Source of the DNA: Nymphaea colorata
Lineage: Eukaryota; Streptophyta; Magnoliopsida; Nymphaeales; Nymphaeaceae
DNA length: 64,000 bases
Direction: 5' to 3'
Assembly: GCF_008831285.2 (NCBI RefSeq)
Contig: NC_045142.1
Span: 5,711,501-5,775,500 of the forward strand
Shown here: positions 10,968 to 22,835 of the stretch, piece after piece
How the letters are laid out: each line of letters opens with the position of its first letter
Position numbering within the stretch: position 1 is the first letter of the stretch
Translations under genes and position numbers: made by a program
The notes under the pieces: generated by a model
The model's database searches: none
Told to the model about the DNA's origin: nothing
What the model saw: the letters and a program-made list of their open reading frames with translations, nothing else

Positions 10968-11765
10968 CATTTTTAGATCCAACGATCAAACACTAAACAT
11001 AATCACAGGTCCATATTTCTAGAAACAAAGAGAAGACATTCTTGGGACGTATATTATAAGGAATTTTTTTTCTAAGAAGACGCTATTCTTCTTATCAAAC
11101 TCTACTCTCGTAGAGGTTGGTATAGTAATAAGATCGGTTCTTCGTTTTATGTATGAGCACCAGGATTGATGCTTTATCACATGTTTGATGAGTGTGGAGA
11201 ATTTTGAGTTCGTTGAAACCTATTCATGGTGATGGTTTTTACACGTCGTCCCATCAAACACAAAAGTCGTGGATATCTTTCGGTTGTGAGATGAGATGTG
11301 ACGTTCGGCTTATTTCAACCATAGTTGTCGAACCCATAACTTGGACTCCAGAGACTGGATGACCAAGTCAAAAAGTTGATTTAGCACTCACTTGTGTTAG
11401 GTTATATAATGATTTTTATAATGCATTTTTTTTAAAAAAAATGAAAAAGGTAAAGATTATCAAGACTTGGTCTTTGATTTTTTCATCAACTAAAACTAAA
11501 TAATATGTAATATGAGTGTATATGTATACTTAGTAAAGTTTGTGATATTCAACACATTTCAAAAAAATAACGAACTTCAACATTTGAGCAATGCAGGATA
11601 AAAATAAAGAACATGTAATTACTTAGGAATTTTAGCGGACGCATGACCCACAAAATTGATGATCTGAGCCGACCATGAGTTTCTAGAGCATAGCATAAGC
11701 TCAAACTAAAATTAACAGTGGCGACATTAGAAAAATTGGTTGGAGAGACACCTGTTTAAAATACT

Positions 11766-11768
<3 letters not shown>

Positions 11769-11802
<34 letters not shown>
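11769..11802. repeat. (TA)n microsatellite
   Basis: About 16 TA units interrupt otherwise ordinary AT-rich intergenic sequence upstream of the chitinase-like gene. No gene is seen between 10968 and 12215. Confidence 0.9.
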
Positions 11803-11807
<5 letters not shown>

Positions 11808-12215
11808 TACCAGCTTATTCAGAATTGTGGACACTGGACAAAATTTGAAGCCTCGAGAAAAAGTAAAGTAATTGAAGACAAAATGTTCGGTTCTTATATA
11901 ATCTTATTTCTGCATTCAAACAAACACTTCTCATACAATTTCCATATCAAAATTGTGTGATTGAAGCTCTGAAAAGAAAACCTTCAAAATTGGATTCACA
12001 GTGTGAATTCAAGGATCCATTTGTGTGTGATTAGAGGCCTGGTAATGGGTCAAGTCCGCCCCATCTGCAGACAAATGAAGGAGACGTGGTGATCTGGAGT
12101 CAACCACTTTGTGGGCGATCAGTGCGTGGACCATTCCCGCATCTCCTCTGATTGTTTTTCTAACCAGCTTAAATTTCTCCATCCTCTGAGCAATACTCTC
12201 GTATCTCTGTCTTTC

Positions 12216-13225
12216 ATGGCTGCCTTCATCAGTTTCCAAATGCTTGGGTTGCTTCTTGCTCTCCTCTTAACGACGGGTTAGTCTAGTTTCTCTTTCTCCC
12301 TCCCTGTCGCTCTTTATACCTCTGTTTACTAACTCTGTTGATACTGTGGATCGAAGGAGGCGGAGGTGCAGAAGCAGCTCAGCGGCGGGGGCTGTTCCGC
12401 GAGTACATCGGCGCAGAGTTCAAGGGCGTCAAATTTTCCGACGTCCCAATAAACCCCTCCGTCGATTTCCACTTCATCCTCTCCTTCGCCATCGACTACA
12501 CCCCGACCGCTTCTTCAAACGGCCAATACCTCCCCACCAACGGCCGCTTCACGGCCTTCTGGGACACCGCCAACCTCTCCCCCTCCGCCGTCCTCTCCGC
12601 CAAATCCCTCCACCCCAACGCCAGATTTGCTCTCAGCCTCGGCGGCGACACCGTCGGCTCCCAGCCCGCTTACTTCTCCCCCGTCAACGCCGACTCCTGG
12701 GTCGCCAACGCCGTCGACTCCCTCTCCTCCATCATCTCCCGGTACCACCTCGACGGCCTCGACGTTGACTACGAGCACTTCCAAGCCGAACCCCCCGTCT
12801 TCGCCGACTGCATCGGCCGGCTCGTCGCCGAGCTCAAAAGGCGGCGCGTCATCTCCTTCGCCTCCATCGCGCCGTTCGACGACCCCACGGTGCAGAGCCA
12901 CTACATGGAGCTGTGGAGCCGGCACGGCGCCGCCTTCGACTACGTGAACTTCCAGTTCTACGCCTACGCGAGGGGGACGACGGTGGACCAGTTCCTGGCG
13001 CACTTCCACGAGCAAAGCCGGAACTACGCCGGGGGCAAGGTGGTCGTCAGCTTCAGCACCGACGGGAGCGGCGGCTTGAAGCCGGCAGACGGCTTCTTCC
13101 GGGCCTGCGAGGAGCTGAAGAAGGCGAATGAGTTGAATGGGATCTTCGTCTGGTCGGCTGATGACTCTAAGAAGGACGGGTTCATTTACGAGCAGCAGGC
13201 TCAGGCTCTGCTCGCCGCCGCTTGA
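12216..13225 (+). CDS. GH18 chitinase-like protein (chitinase 2-like, secreted)
   Basis: Exon 1 (12216-12276) encodes a hydrophobic signal peptide beginning [20 protein letters not shown]. The intron starts with GT at 12277. Exon 2 starts at 12357 or at an in-frame acceptor slightly downstream, and ends with TGA at 13223-13225. The product is about 302-309 residues. The family signature [20 protein letters not shown] opens the mature protein. The GH18 catalytic motif DxxDxDxE is intact as [11 protein letters not shown], with the acid Glu near residue 160. Conserved [20 protein letters not shown] and [10 protein letters not shown] blocks follow. These belong to the plant 'chitinase 2-like' / RobpsCRA branch of GH18, secreted or vacuolar proteins that hydrolyse or bind chitin; some members are mainly storage proteins. 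Four acceptors in the same frame (exon starting at 12357, 12372, 12375 or 12378) could vary a few residues at the signal-peptide cleavage region. Exon 2 is very GC-rich against AT-rich flanks. Confidence 0.88.
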
Positions 13226-14779
13226 TATCGGGGGCAAAAATTTAAACCAAGAAGAACACAACCAAATAACAATAAAAATTCCGTTGCCGGAAAATGTCAC
13301 CGGCGAATCGTGCAGGCTGATTTTGGTTGTCAATGGATCTGATTTGTAACGGATATAACTATTATCATATTCGATTAATCGGATAAAGCTGAATCGGACC
13401 TTCCACTCAATAGTCTGCTTTTTGAATTTGTCTCATGGCCAGGTATTCGTCGGACTTGATAGAAAAATGTAATTCAAATGCTGAATATGACTACTAGTCC
13501 GATCTTTGAGTTTCTTTTTAAATCAGACTGAAATCCGACTGATCCAATTTGGATTTGAAAGCTTAAATGAGCCAACTAAAATAAAAGTGGTTAGTGTTCT
13601 ATGAATTTGCTTAAAAAATTAAGAAGATTTTTATCTTGATCCACACAATGATACGGAGTACATCATTGAACTGGCATGACAATTTTCGAGCAGGCTATAT
13701 GTCATATGTTACGTTATGTTCCTTAACAAGGGACCATATGTTATGGGCTGGGCTAGGAACGATCAAAATGTCCTTAAACGTTCCTTCCCTTATAAGAGTT
13801 TTCCCCATAAAATTACCAAAACACCCATCAAGTAGTAACACACGGGAACATGTCTTCTTTTCTCCTCAAGCAACTTTCACTAGTTAGAAAATGAGTTAGA
13901 GATTGGTTTATTCTTGAACAAACCTCAGGCCAATTCTGAGAGTGTAGTTTTTTTAGTTGAAAAAAGAAAACCTCAGGGGTTGGTCCACCAAGTTCCTTTT
14001 CTTGTTCTAAGTTCAAATTTTTATGAGTATGTGTTATTTTATTTTGAACATCAACCTTTTATGTTGTCAAATGATGTCACATATATATAAGTTGAAACAT
14101 AGTAGAGGCATTAACCTAATCATCGAAAGTAGCCTTGAAATTCTAAGGGGATGGGGGGAAGGGCCTAAATGGCACCTACCTGCTTCACACTTTTGACCAT
14201 GAATTTAATATTGTAATTGATTGATGTGATCTTTATTCTCTTGGGAAGACTTTTCCAAGATCATTATCAAGGATTATTCTTTAATTTTTTTGTTGTTAAT
14301 AAAGGTAGGGGACCAACCTCCCAACATCCGTTCATCTAGAGAGATAGTAAAGGGCTAGATCATCATGGCCACCCATGAAAGATAATTTGGTGAAGGTCTG
14401 CCTAACTCCAGCTTGCCAACTAGAAAAGATGACATCAGAAGAGTTGCATGTTCCTTTAAAGTGGGTGATTGCATTGTCTTCTTCATCGCTTTTTGTCTAG
14501 TTCATTGATATCTGCTCTTCTTTGATAGTTTATATATATATATGATGTGTTGTCAGTGATTCCTATTGAGGAGCATTTCAATTGCATCTTTTCTTTCTTT
14601 CAATTACAATTTATGGTTTTTCTTTCTGTTTATCTATCTTATGGCATTTCTAATAGTATCTTTCACATTTCAAATTTTCTTCTTCTTTTTCTCTCTCTAG
14701 AAATAAGTTTTCCATGTGACTCAATCCAGTTTTATACTTCTGTCTCAAAATTACGGGGTTGTGAGGCTTGAAACAAACT
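13226..14779. other. AT-rich intergenic stretch, no gene seen
   Basis: The first ~150 bases are probably the 3' untranslated region of the chitinase-like gene. Around 13440-13570 there is a patch of 'atccgact/gatccaattt' words resembling degenerate MITE interiors. No coding or RNA gene is visible. Confidence 0.5.
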
Positions 14780-15285
14780 TAGGAGGTGTTTGTATGACAT
14801 CCTTTTTTAACCAAGTTTTGTAGGCGTGTTTGGATGATACCGAAAAAAAAAAAGCTGTTCTGAAAAAATTAGTTTGTAAAAAAAATGGTTTCCAATCATT
14901 TTTGAAAAATTGGTTTGTGAGATTGAATGAATGACACATCCAAAACACAATTTTTTTTTTGGGTAAATAACTTGAGGGGGGAGCAGGTTATTGGATCCCT
15001 TTTGAAAAATCAGATAATCTCAAAACTCACTTTTTTTTTTTTTTTAGAAAATCGGTTTTAATGTTACCCAAACACTCCAAAAATGCGATTTTGGAGGCAC
15101 TAAAATGCCGTTTTGAAGTGTCATCCAAACACTATCTTAGTTTAACGGCAACCTGAAAAAGGTTTTTCACTCTTTTTTCCAAATCTTGGTTTTTTCAAAA
15201 TTGGGATTTCTTCAACCCCAGTTTTAGCGGCACCAAACTCTCGCAAAACTTGGTTTTGAAGTATCATTCAAATGCTTCTTTATTG
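14780..15285. mobile_element. Nested inverted-repeat element (MITE-like)
   Basis: The outer ends AGGTGTTTGTATGACAT (about 14783-14799) and GTATCATTCAAATGCTT (about 15262-15278) are inverted relative to each other with mismatches. Inside, GTGTTTGGATGATACC (14826-14841) faces GTGTCATCCAAACACT (about 15118-15133). A further ACCCAAACACTCC lies at 15065-15077. The interior is AT-rich with poly-T runs and no gene. The pattern suggests one MITE family inserted or duplicated inside another copy. Confidence 0.45.
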
Positions 15286-15990
15286 CTTTTATATCAGGAT
15301 TGTGACCATTGAGAGTGACTCGATTTCTAACTAGACTGCAAATAATTCAACGGAGGGCCAAAGTTCATGCCATGACATCTATGCAGAGCGCCCCCTCATA
15401 TTTAGTTTCTCCTCCAGGCATCTGTAAGAAAGTTGAATAGACTTGGCACAGCTCTTTCCGTCTTCGACCAGTTGAATAGAACTAGAATTTTTTTTAGGAG
15501 AGCCAAATGGTAGAACTATATATTTTTTTTATTTTTTTCGGAGAGCAAAATAGTATTTTCAAAAATTTGTACAGGGCCCGAATAATATTTTTCAATTGCT
15601 ATACAGGCTAAGTTAAAAATTTTTAGAATATAAGTATATTTTTTATTTTTATATTTTTTCAAATGTAAGTGTGGGCCATGGCCCATGGCGGAAAGAATTT
15701 TTCTGTCCAAACCCGAGAAATTAAAGGCGATGGCCAACTACCTAACCTTAACTTGGGCTAGGGAATGACTGGATAGTCCGGATTGGACTTCACCAAAGGT
15801 CTTCTGGAGGAGAGAAAGTTGTGTGCGCCGGCACATGATACCCATGATACGTAGTAAAGGAAGGAAGAACATCTTGGTAATTTGTTAAAAAGAAATGCCT
15901 TCTATAGTCTTTTTATTTTTTTTCATCTCTATTTTTGTCTTCACAATTTTTTTTTCTCAGTGTGAACTAAGGATATTTTAGTCATTAATC

Positions 15991-15994
<4 letters not shown>

Positions 15995-16058
<64 letters not shown>
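15995..16058. repeat. Compound (TA)n(GA)n microsatellite
   Basis: About 15 TA units are followed directly by a GA-rich tract with a few GAAA interruptions. The TA-then-GA order recurs at 7368, 22468, 28195 and 28630. Confidence 0.9.
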
Positions 16059-16059
<1 letters not shown>

Positions 16060-19000
16060 TGTACATACTAGGTTAAGTACATAAACCAAACCACTGTGAA
16101 AGATATTTAAAACCAATTAAATGATATTTAAAGCCAAAATCAACATGATTACATGTTTATTTTCAACAATTGAATACTGAACATGCTCCAATTCGAGTCA
16201 TTTTATGAGAATATGGGTTTCTGTAGGAGCAATTAATTTTTTGATAACTAAAATATCACATTTAAAACAAAAAAAAAATGGTTGAAGACTTGCTATGCAT
16301 CACTCTTAAAATATCAGCAACCTTTTTCAGGTGATTTGGTTTTCGTCCCTAAGTGAAGTAGTCCATCATTAATCACAAGAATATGGACATTTTCCTCTTG
16401 AAAATTAGTCAAGATAATGTTAATAAACGTCTTTTGGGTTTCAATGGAAGCTTGGGTGGTAGGACGAAAATGCTCTTCTACTCACCACTATCTTCATTTT
16501 TTGTTTTGGTAGTTTTTAACACATAGAATATTTTTTTGTTTTGGTAGTTTTTAACACATGAATATTGGGATGATATTTTCTTGTGCAAGTTTTGGGCATA
16601 TTCACATACTGTGCCTTATCATGTAATAGGTGTGACTTATTGCCCATATAACCAATAGAATGTTGTCATATTGAAAATCTTATAAAATTAGTGCAAGATA
16701 CTCAAAGGCTCTCATACTTTTTTATTCACATATATACTCATTTACCTAGCTAACATGTGCTATGTCAATCATACTAGATATTCATATAAAAAATCCAGTT
16801 CCAAAATGCCCCCCCTCTAAACTACATCAATATAGGTGCTGACCCCGCCTAGAAGTATTTTTTATTATTTGTTTGTACCGCTTTTGAGGAAAAATTTCGA
16901 CAACTTTTGACACAATTATTGAGATGATATTTTTCTTGACCAACGTTTGAACGTATTCACTTTCTGTGCCTTATTATAATAGGTGTGATCTTTTGACCAT
17001 AAGCAATACAAAGTTGAGATATAGAAAATTTTGACAACATTCCATGAATCTCATATTTTTGTTCATACTCTATTTACCCCAACATGTAATATATCAACCA
17101 TACTAGATATTCCTAAGTTTGCAGGAGGTACATACTATCATTTTTGTCATTTATCATAAGGAATTTTTTTTTTTCCATTAAGAAACTCTTGAGATCTGAG
17201 TTTTTTATAAAGTATACATACAAGGCTTAATATTGATAAAATTCACCTAACTTTCTTTAGTGGTTAACCGCCAAGGTTTATGAGTTTCTTTCCACGATTA
17301 AGACTATTTTCCTTACTAAGAAAGAATTAATCAGCAGCACAAACTAACTTTTTGGGCAACTTTTGATATTAATATGCAAGTTCTTGGAACAGCTTCATGT
17401 CATAAAATTTTGAAAAATAACTGTATTGCTAATCTTCTAATTAAATATCCATTGCCAGGGATTTGTAGCTGAATTGGACGAGGGTAAATAATGAAAATTG
17501 TAACGAATATTTATTTACAGGCTATTTAATTTGCCAATTTCATCTACCTCAGCCTCAGTTAATAAAACCCGAGCTAAATTGATCAAATGCACCTATATAA
17601 AGGACATCTGCAGTTTGATAATACAAAAAAACTTAAGCTCCTTCTTCTTTATTATTTGAAAAATTTTAATTCGGTTATCATTATATTTCTTAAATCTTGC
17701 AGTCGTTCATCTAAATGTGGGATTAATGCTTATAGAACTGATCTTTATAGGATGCTTGTTTCAAAACTTACTTAGCCATAATCAAATGAACTAAAACTAC
17801 GGTTCAAACTTTTAAATTTATGCTCCTATCTATTATGAAGATATACCAAAAGATCTGTACGGGTCAAATGAAGCTACTACGAAATATTTACTCACGAGTG
17901 CGCCAAACTCTTCTATTCTTGTTTATGATTTCTCAAGGATATATGGTTCATCGGGGGACAAGATCGAGTTTCAAAAAATGGTGGACAGTTCCATCACTGT
18001 AGAAATTGGGTTCAAGCTTTCCCTGACCCCTTTTCGACAACAAACTCCTGATGTATATGAAGGAATGTGGTTCATCCAAAAAATTCCCACCTCTATATCT
18101 ATCTCTTCTCGAAGATGTCTGAAATTTTCAAAACTCGAGAAGAGATTCGCCTCATCTTGTACCAAGAATCCTTATAATGTTAGCTCAGTGCACCAATTGT
18201 TGGGGAAGACAGAACTGAGCTAGCTAAGTTAACAACTCCAATGGAATTTCAATATCTCCCTTATACATAGATTGACTGTACCCAAGTTTGAAAAGCAGAT
18301 CATGATCAGAAATCAAGAAGTTGAGAAGCAGCTTAAAGTCTGGATCTAAGCATTGGGAAATTCCTCCACTCCATGAAAGAAAATGCAAGATTAACATGGA
18401 CTGAATAGTTTAATTTCTCACCATAGCTTCTAACCAAGTATGAAAGAGCAGACTTTGGGTTAGGATATTGAGAGTTGGCTGAGAATATGTGAAGCCTATC
18501 CATAGTGTCTTCATGCAAGGCATCTCACAACTAGTGGATTTGTATGAAGAAGAGCTGACCCTTTGAGGCTCTATGACCCCGCAACTGGTACACGGCCGGA
18601 CTCGCGGCGACAGTGACAATGGGCGCTGCTGGAAGACGACGACTGTGAAATTCGAGACTTGGTTCTCTGCGGACAATTCGCTCCGACCCCACCATACCAA
18701 CCCACTTGCACCTACTACCAGATTGCTGTGAAGGTTTTGTCACCTTTAGCTGTTCTGGAATCTGATTCCAATTGAATTGTTTGTTCTAGTCCCTATGCAA
18801 TTGTAGGTGGCCTTTTGATTTTTGGCACCTCACCCAGTTTTATGCACTTGTGATTATGAATGTTATTCATCGATTCAGCAATCAAACATTGGACGTAACC
18901 ATATAATTTTTTCCACAATAAGAATATGGTGCTTCTAAAACATGTGTTTTAAGCATTGTCACATAAAAAACATATAATTAAAAAAGCGCGTATAATACCC

Positions 19001-20221
19001 AAGAAATAAGTCAGCTGTATAAAATGACAATTAGACGCGTATTTAAAAAAAAACATCAGAAAATTAAAAAAGCATAAAAAATGTGTATTTTACTGAGATT
19101 TTCTCAAGATATACAACTTTGCGTATTACACCCGAGAAATTCCTCGTAGTCTAATACCCATACATACACGATATATGTGACAACGGTTTTAAAATTACAA
19201 TGTTCTTATATTAAACGTTTTCTATTGAAATATAATGATAAATCCCCTTAAGGTGCATAGCTCAAATAGGTGAACTCGGAGCGTGTTAGATGGCGTGCCT
19301 CTGGTTCAACTTGTGGGCAGTTATCTTCTTGTACCATAAGGGAGGTGGGTTGGATCTTAGTATAAGTTGAAGCAAGTATGGATCTTGCCACCAGGTACTG
19401 ATAGACCCGAGGAGCAAGAAGGGGAAGAGAAGGTGTTCACCTCGAGCTCAGGCGATGGGATTAATCCTCCCACTCACCTAATTCTCGAAGATGTGGTCAA
19501 GCTAAAGTAACTTGATTCAAACATAAAGTGTGTGTCTAACTAGTTTATGTACCTGCCAAATCCAGATCCAGTTTGGACCATTGCTTAGATTTAGATGAAA
19601 AAATTAGAACTGGTGCTTAATTGAATTCAGAAATGGGAAGGTATTGGATCAAAATTTGACCAGTGGACAATCCTGACTGTGATATTTGGAGGCTATCTTC
19701 ACCTACTGGACTAGGGTGGGTGGTTCAGTCCAAATAAGATGTTCCAAAAAATAGGTTGTCCATGGTATAATGTAGGCCAAATTTGGTTTATTTGGATCCA
19801 AAATTGCAACTTTGTCTTTTTAAATGAGAGCTAGATTTGAGGAAGAAGACCTTTCCTACTGGAAATATGTCTTCATGCAAACCCCCTTTCTCATTTTGTT
19901 GAAAGATAAAGTCTAAGCTATCTTTTGTTTTTTCTTGAAGGGTATGCTAGGGCTAGCTAGAGCCCGAATTGGTCGAACCGGGAGCTGCCACTTGGCTCCG
20001 GCGCTGGCCGGGGATTTGATCCAGCGAAACAGAAAACGGCGAAACCCTTGTACTAGATTCAACCCATTTGCAAGCTCAGCATCCTTCAACTTGAGATCTT
20101 CAAGTTGAATTCCACAGCCAAGTGGATGGAGCTCTTGTTTTTTTCCACGATTTGAAATGACATGAATATGGTCATCATGTGATTTGAAATCCCATTTCTA
20201 GAGGACTGCGATTTGGATTCC
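16059..20221. other. Gene-poor AT-rich region with diverged duplications
   Basis: No gene is recognised. TTTTTTGTTTTGGTAGTTTTTAACACAT occurs twice (about 16499-16526 and 16532-16559). A longer diverged pair covers 16563-16785 and 16918-17115, sharing GATGATATTTT, CTGTGCCTTAT, AATAGGTGTGA and CATACTAGATATTC blocks. 18985-19165 carries the CGTATTATAC/ACACG-rich AT family also seen at 41290-41600. TTCAACTTGAGATCTTCAAG starts a 25-bp near-palindrome at 20085-20109. Frames around 18330-18740 match nothing I know. Confidence 0.5.
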
Positions 20222-20393
20222 CATCAGTAGCGGAGTCAGAAATTTTGGCTGGTGGAAGCACTAACCTTAATGTTTTAAGGGGCACCTATATATAAAAAAC
20301 CAAATATATAATATGATTAACATAAAAATAAGTAGAGTTTGTGAGGCTGGTGTGGGCAACTGCCCACACTAGTCACCATGTGGCTCCGACACT
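20222..20393 (+). repeat. Dispersed repeat family B, fullest copy
   Basis: It opens GCGGAGTCAGAAATTTTGGC, has TTTTAAGGGGCACCTATATA in the middle, then GTGTGGGCAACTGCCCACAC, and closes ACCATGTGGCTCCGACAC. The CGGAGTCA head and TGGCTCCG tail are roughly inverted. Partial copies with the same blocks occur near 7770, 22690, 23836, 27036, 33546 and 38855. Confidence 0.65.
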
Positions 20394-22363
20394 GATTCAC
20401 ATTTGGATTGACTTTCATAAGAGGAAAAGAAGTTGGAGAAAGGGAAATCTGATTTCTCCTCTTTCCCTGAAGAGCTACACAGGACAAAGTCGTGATTGAA
20501 TTATAACTCGGGTTTGTCATGACCTAGGCACATGCTCCAGGTCCAGATCCAACTAGAGGTTGAAACTGCATATCAAATCCAAATCCAATCAGTAACCTGA
20601 TCCAGATTTCGTTTCCAGATCTGGCTGAAGTAGTTTGAATCTGTATTGGTGATCAGTTGTATCTGATCCATTTACACAAGTAATCATGCTGGGCAGGTGC
20701 AGCTTCACATATGCGCAATATCTGAAGAACGTGTTTGATTCGAGGAACACCTTTGCTTGGAACAAATTTAATACAATACGTCGCTATGTGCCCAGCAGTC
20801 AATGGCAAATCGTTGACAACACCATGCGTGGAACGAAACATGTTGTTCATTGTGTTCCACGCATTTCCTGGTAAATCGTGGAACACTGAGGAACACCAAA
20901 AGCCACTCTTCAAGGACAAAAGTAGGCATTAGGATGGTATTTGGTAACATGAAGATTTTGTTCTTCAAATTAATTTAGTTGAATATTTTAAAGTCCCATT
21001 ATTGAACGGATTCAGATATGAAGGCAGATAAAGATCCCATTCTAAGTGCGTATAAATACCAAGCTTGTGTTTGAATCTCAAATCAATTAGTACAAAATCT
21101 AATTAAAACTGAATAAATTGTAATCTGAGTATTTATATATACTTTGCAAAGTATGTGATATTTCGCAATTGGAAAAATAACAAATTTTAATATTCAACAA
21201 TGCATGACAAAGAAGAATACGTAATTACTTGACTATCCCGATTGACGCGGTGAACGATGAATCGTACTTGACCTAGCAAGTGGTCGATCCTAACGGACTT
21301 GAGCAACTTCTTGTGACTCAGATTCGCGAGTTTGTCAACTATGCTGGATGCGGTAGACTGCTCGAGATCTTGCCGACATGCTTGTCTAGCTGGCAATTTT
21401 GGCAGCAGCCGCTCGGTTGCCATGTGGGTTCCATCTCACCTTGACCCTGGTTCTGCCATGTGGGTTTCACCTCACCTTGACCCGGGTTCCACGCGGCCTT
21501 GATGGCTAGAGAAATGGCAAAAAACGCGTGATCAGGACATGGGATGATGGTGAAGAAGTCGGAAGGGGGCTACTGATGTACAAGTTGCAGCACGGCAGGA
21601 GCAGTACTTCGAGACATCAAAAGCAAGCCCTAATATCATAGTAGTCATTGAACAGCCAAGTCGGAATCGGGTTGGGTCTGCCATTATGATATCAAGTTCA
21701 AACTCGAATTCCAACAGTGGAGTCCAATATATATTTTTTAATCCAAACCAAATTCAACTAATGTCATTTTTTTTTCATCTATAAAATCATTTAATAGTTA
21801 CAAAAACTTACTTCATGTTCAAAACTAGCTCCATTATCCATGCTTTTGTCTCCAAGTTCTCTCTCTCTAGATCCACATCAAATTGCTAATATAAAATCAT
21901 GCTTTTGACCTTAGCTTCAAGATATTGTTTGGCAGTTTCAGTGTCATCCTTATAAACTTCCAAAAGATAAGCCTCCTTTTCAGATTACAACAAAAAGCAG
22001 TCCCCTAAATGGAACGCTCCATTTTTTTCAAATGAACCACTTTGTCGCGCGCAATAGGGAAAGCGAAAGAACGCGTTTTGTTTTGGAGGGAAGCCATTAG
22101 TAAGACCACCGCGTCTTGCTTTAAATGGAGCGAAAGCGGCCTCTTTTGGAATTACTGACAAGTGCGAGCTGGAACAAATTTTCTTGTGGACTCCAAATTC
22201 TCAGCCATTTTTTCCAAACTTGAAGATATTGGCCATCTTCCTTCTAAAATGGAGTGTAACATAGCTTTAGCTTGCACATTAAGACTGGGCATTGAGCTAG
22301 CCGGGCCCGATAACAGTTTCGCTTGTGAGCTCATCTCGCCCATAATTGGAGCTCGAGCTGTTC

Positions 22364-22365
<2 letters not shown>
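20394..22365. other. Intergenic with short repeats, no gene seen
   Basis: TGCGTGGAAC (20825-20834) and GTTCCACGCA (20854-20863) form a perfect 10-bp inverted repeat with a 19-base loop. A 36-bp block starting GCCATGTGGGTT is tandemly repeated at 21419-21454 and 21455-21490. 22285-22360 is a GGGCCCG/GCTCGAG low-complexity patch. The minus-strand frame near 21190-21420 is not recognisable. Confidence 0.55.

Positions 22366-22402
<37 letters not shown>
22366..22402. repeat. (TA)n microsatellite
   Basis: About 18 TA units. A second (TA)n tract at 22468-22493, followed by (GA)n to about 22515, lies just past a truncated family A repeat (22403-22467). Confidence 0.9.
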
Positions 22403-22404
<2 letters not shown>

Positions 22405-22467
22405 CGGAGCCAAGATTTTTTACAGGAACGGGCCGGCAGTTCGACCTCTGGACTCGGGTAGGGACCC
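22403..22467 (+). repeat. Dispersed repeat family A, truncated head
   Basis: The head GGCGGAGCCAAGATTTTTTA is followed by ACGGGCCGGCAGTTCGACCT and GGACTCGGGTAGGGACC, as in the copy at 33131. It is then cut off by a (TA)n tract. Confidence 0.65.
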
Positions 22468-22689
22468 TATATATATATATATATATATATATAAAAAGAG
22501 AGAGAGAGAGAGAGTAAATAAGTTATCACGTTATACTTCTTTTGTCAACCATTATATCCATCCAACCGGAGGGCAGCCGAAACGTCGTTGTATGTGCAAA
22601 GGCAGCCACAAATGTTGCCGTATGCGCGAGGCACCTCCCCCGCCCAAAACACAAAAAAAAAAAAGTTTGTCAATATATAAGAATTGAGA

Positions 22690-22835
22690 AAAAAAATTTT
22701 GGGGAAGGAACACTAGTTATAAAATTTTTAATTTTAAGGGGCATTAATATGTAAATGAATAAAATTTTCTTGAAATATCAATATCAAAATAAAAACTTTT
22801 GTGGTTCAATGTGGACAATTGCCGGCACCTGCTTT
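22690..22835 (+). repeat. Dispersed repeat family B, partial
   Basis: It contains TTTTAAGGGGCATTAATATG, an AT-rich middle and GTGGACAATTGCCGGCACC, corresponding to the middle and tail blocks of the copy at 20222. A further partial copy with AGTCAGAAATTTTTGAC and CTTAAGGGGCACAAATTAAA lies at 23838-23960. Confidence 0.6.

Noticed and set aside
12515-13333. Long minus-strand frame (272 codons) opposite the chitinase-like exon
   Set aside because: It mirrors a GC-rich coding exon; the translation is a low-complexity V/G/E/D product and the plus strand has intact GH18 motifs.
18330-18743. Possible retroelement frame on the minus strand
   Set aside because: No reverse transcriptase, integrase or gag motif, and the frames are fragmented.
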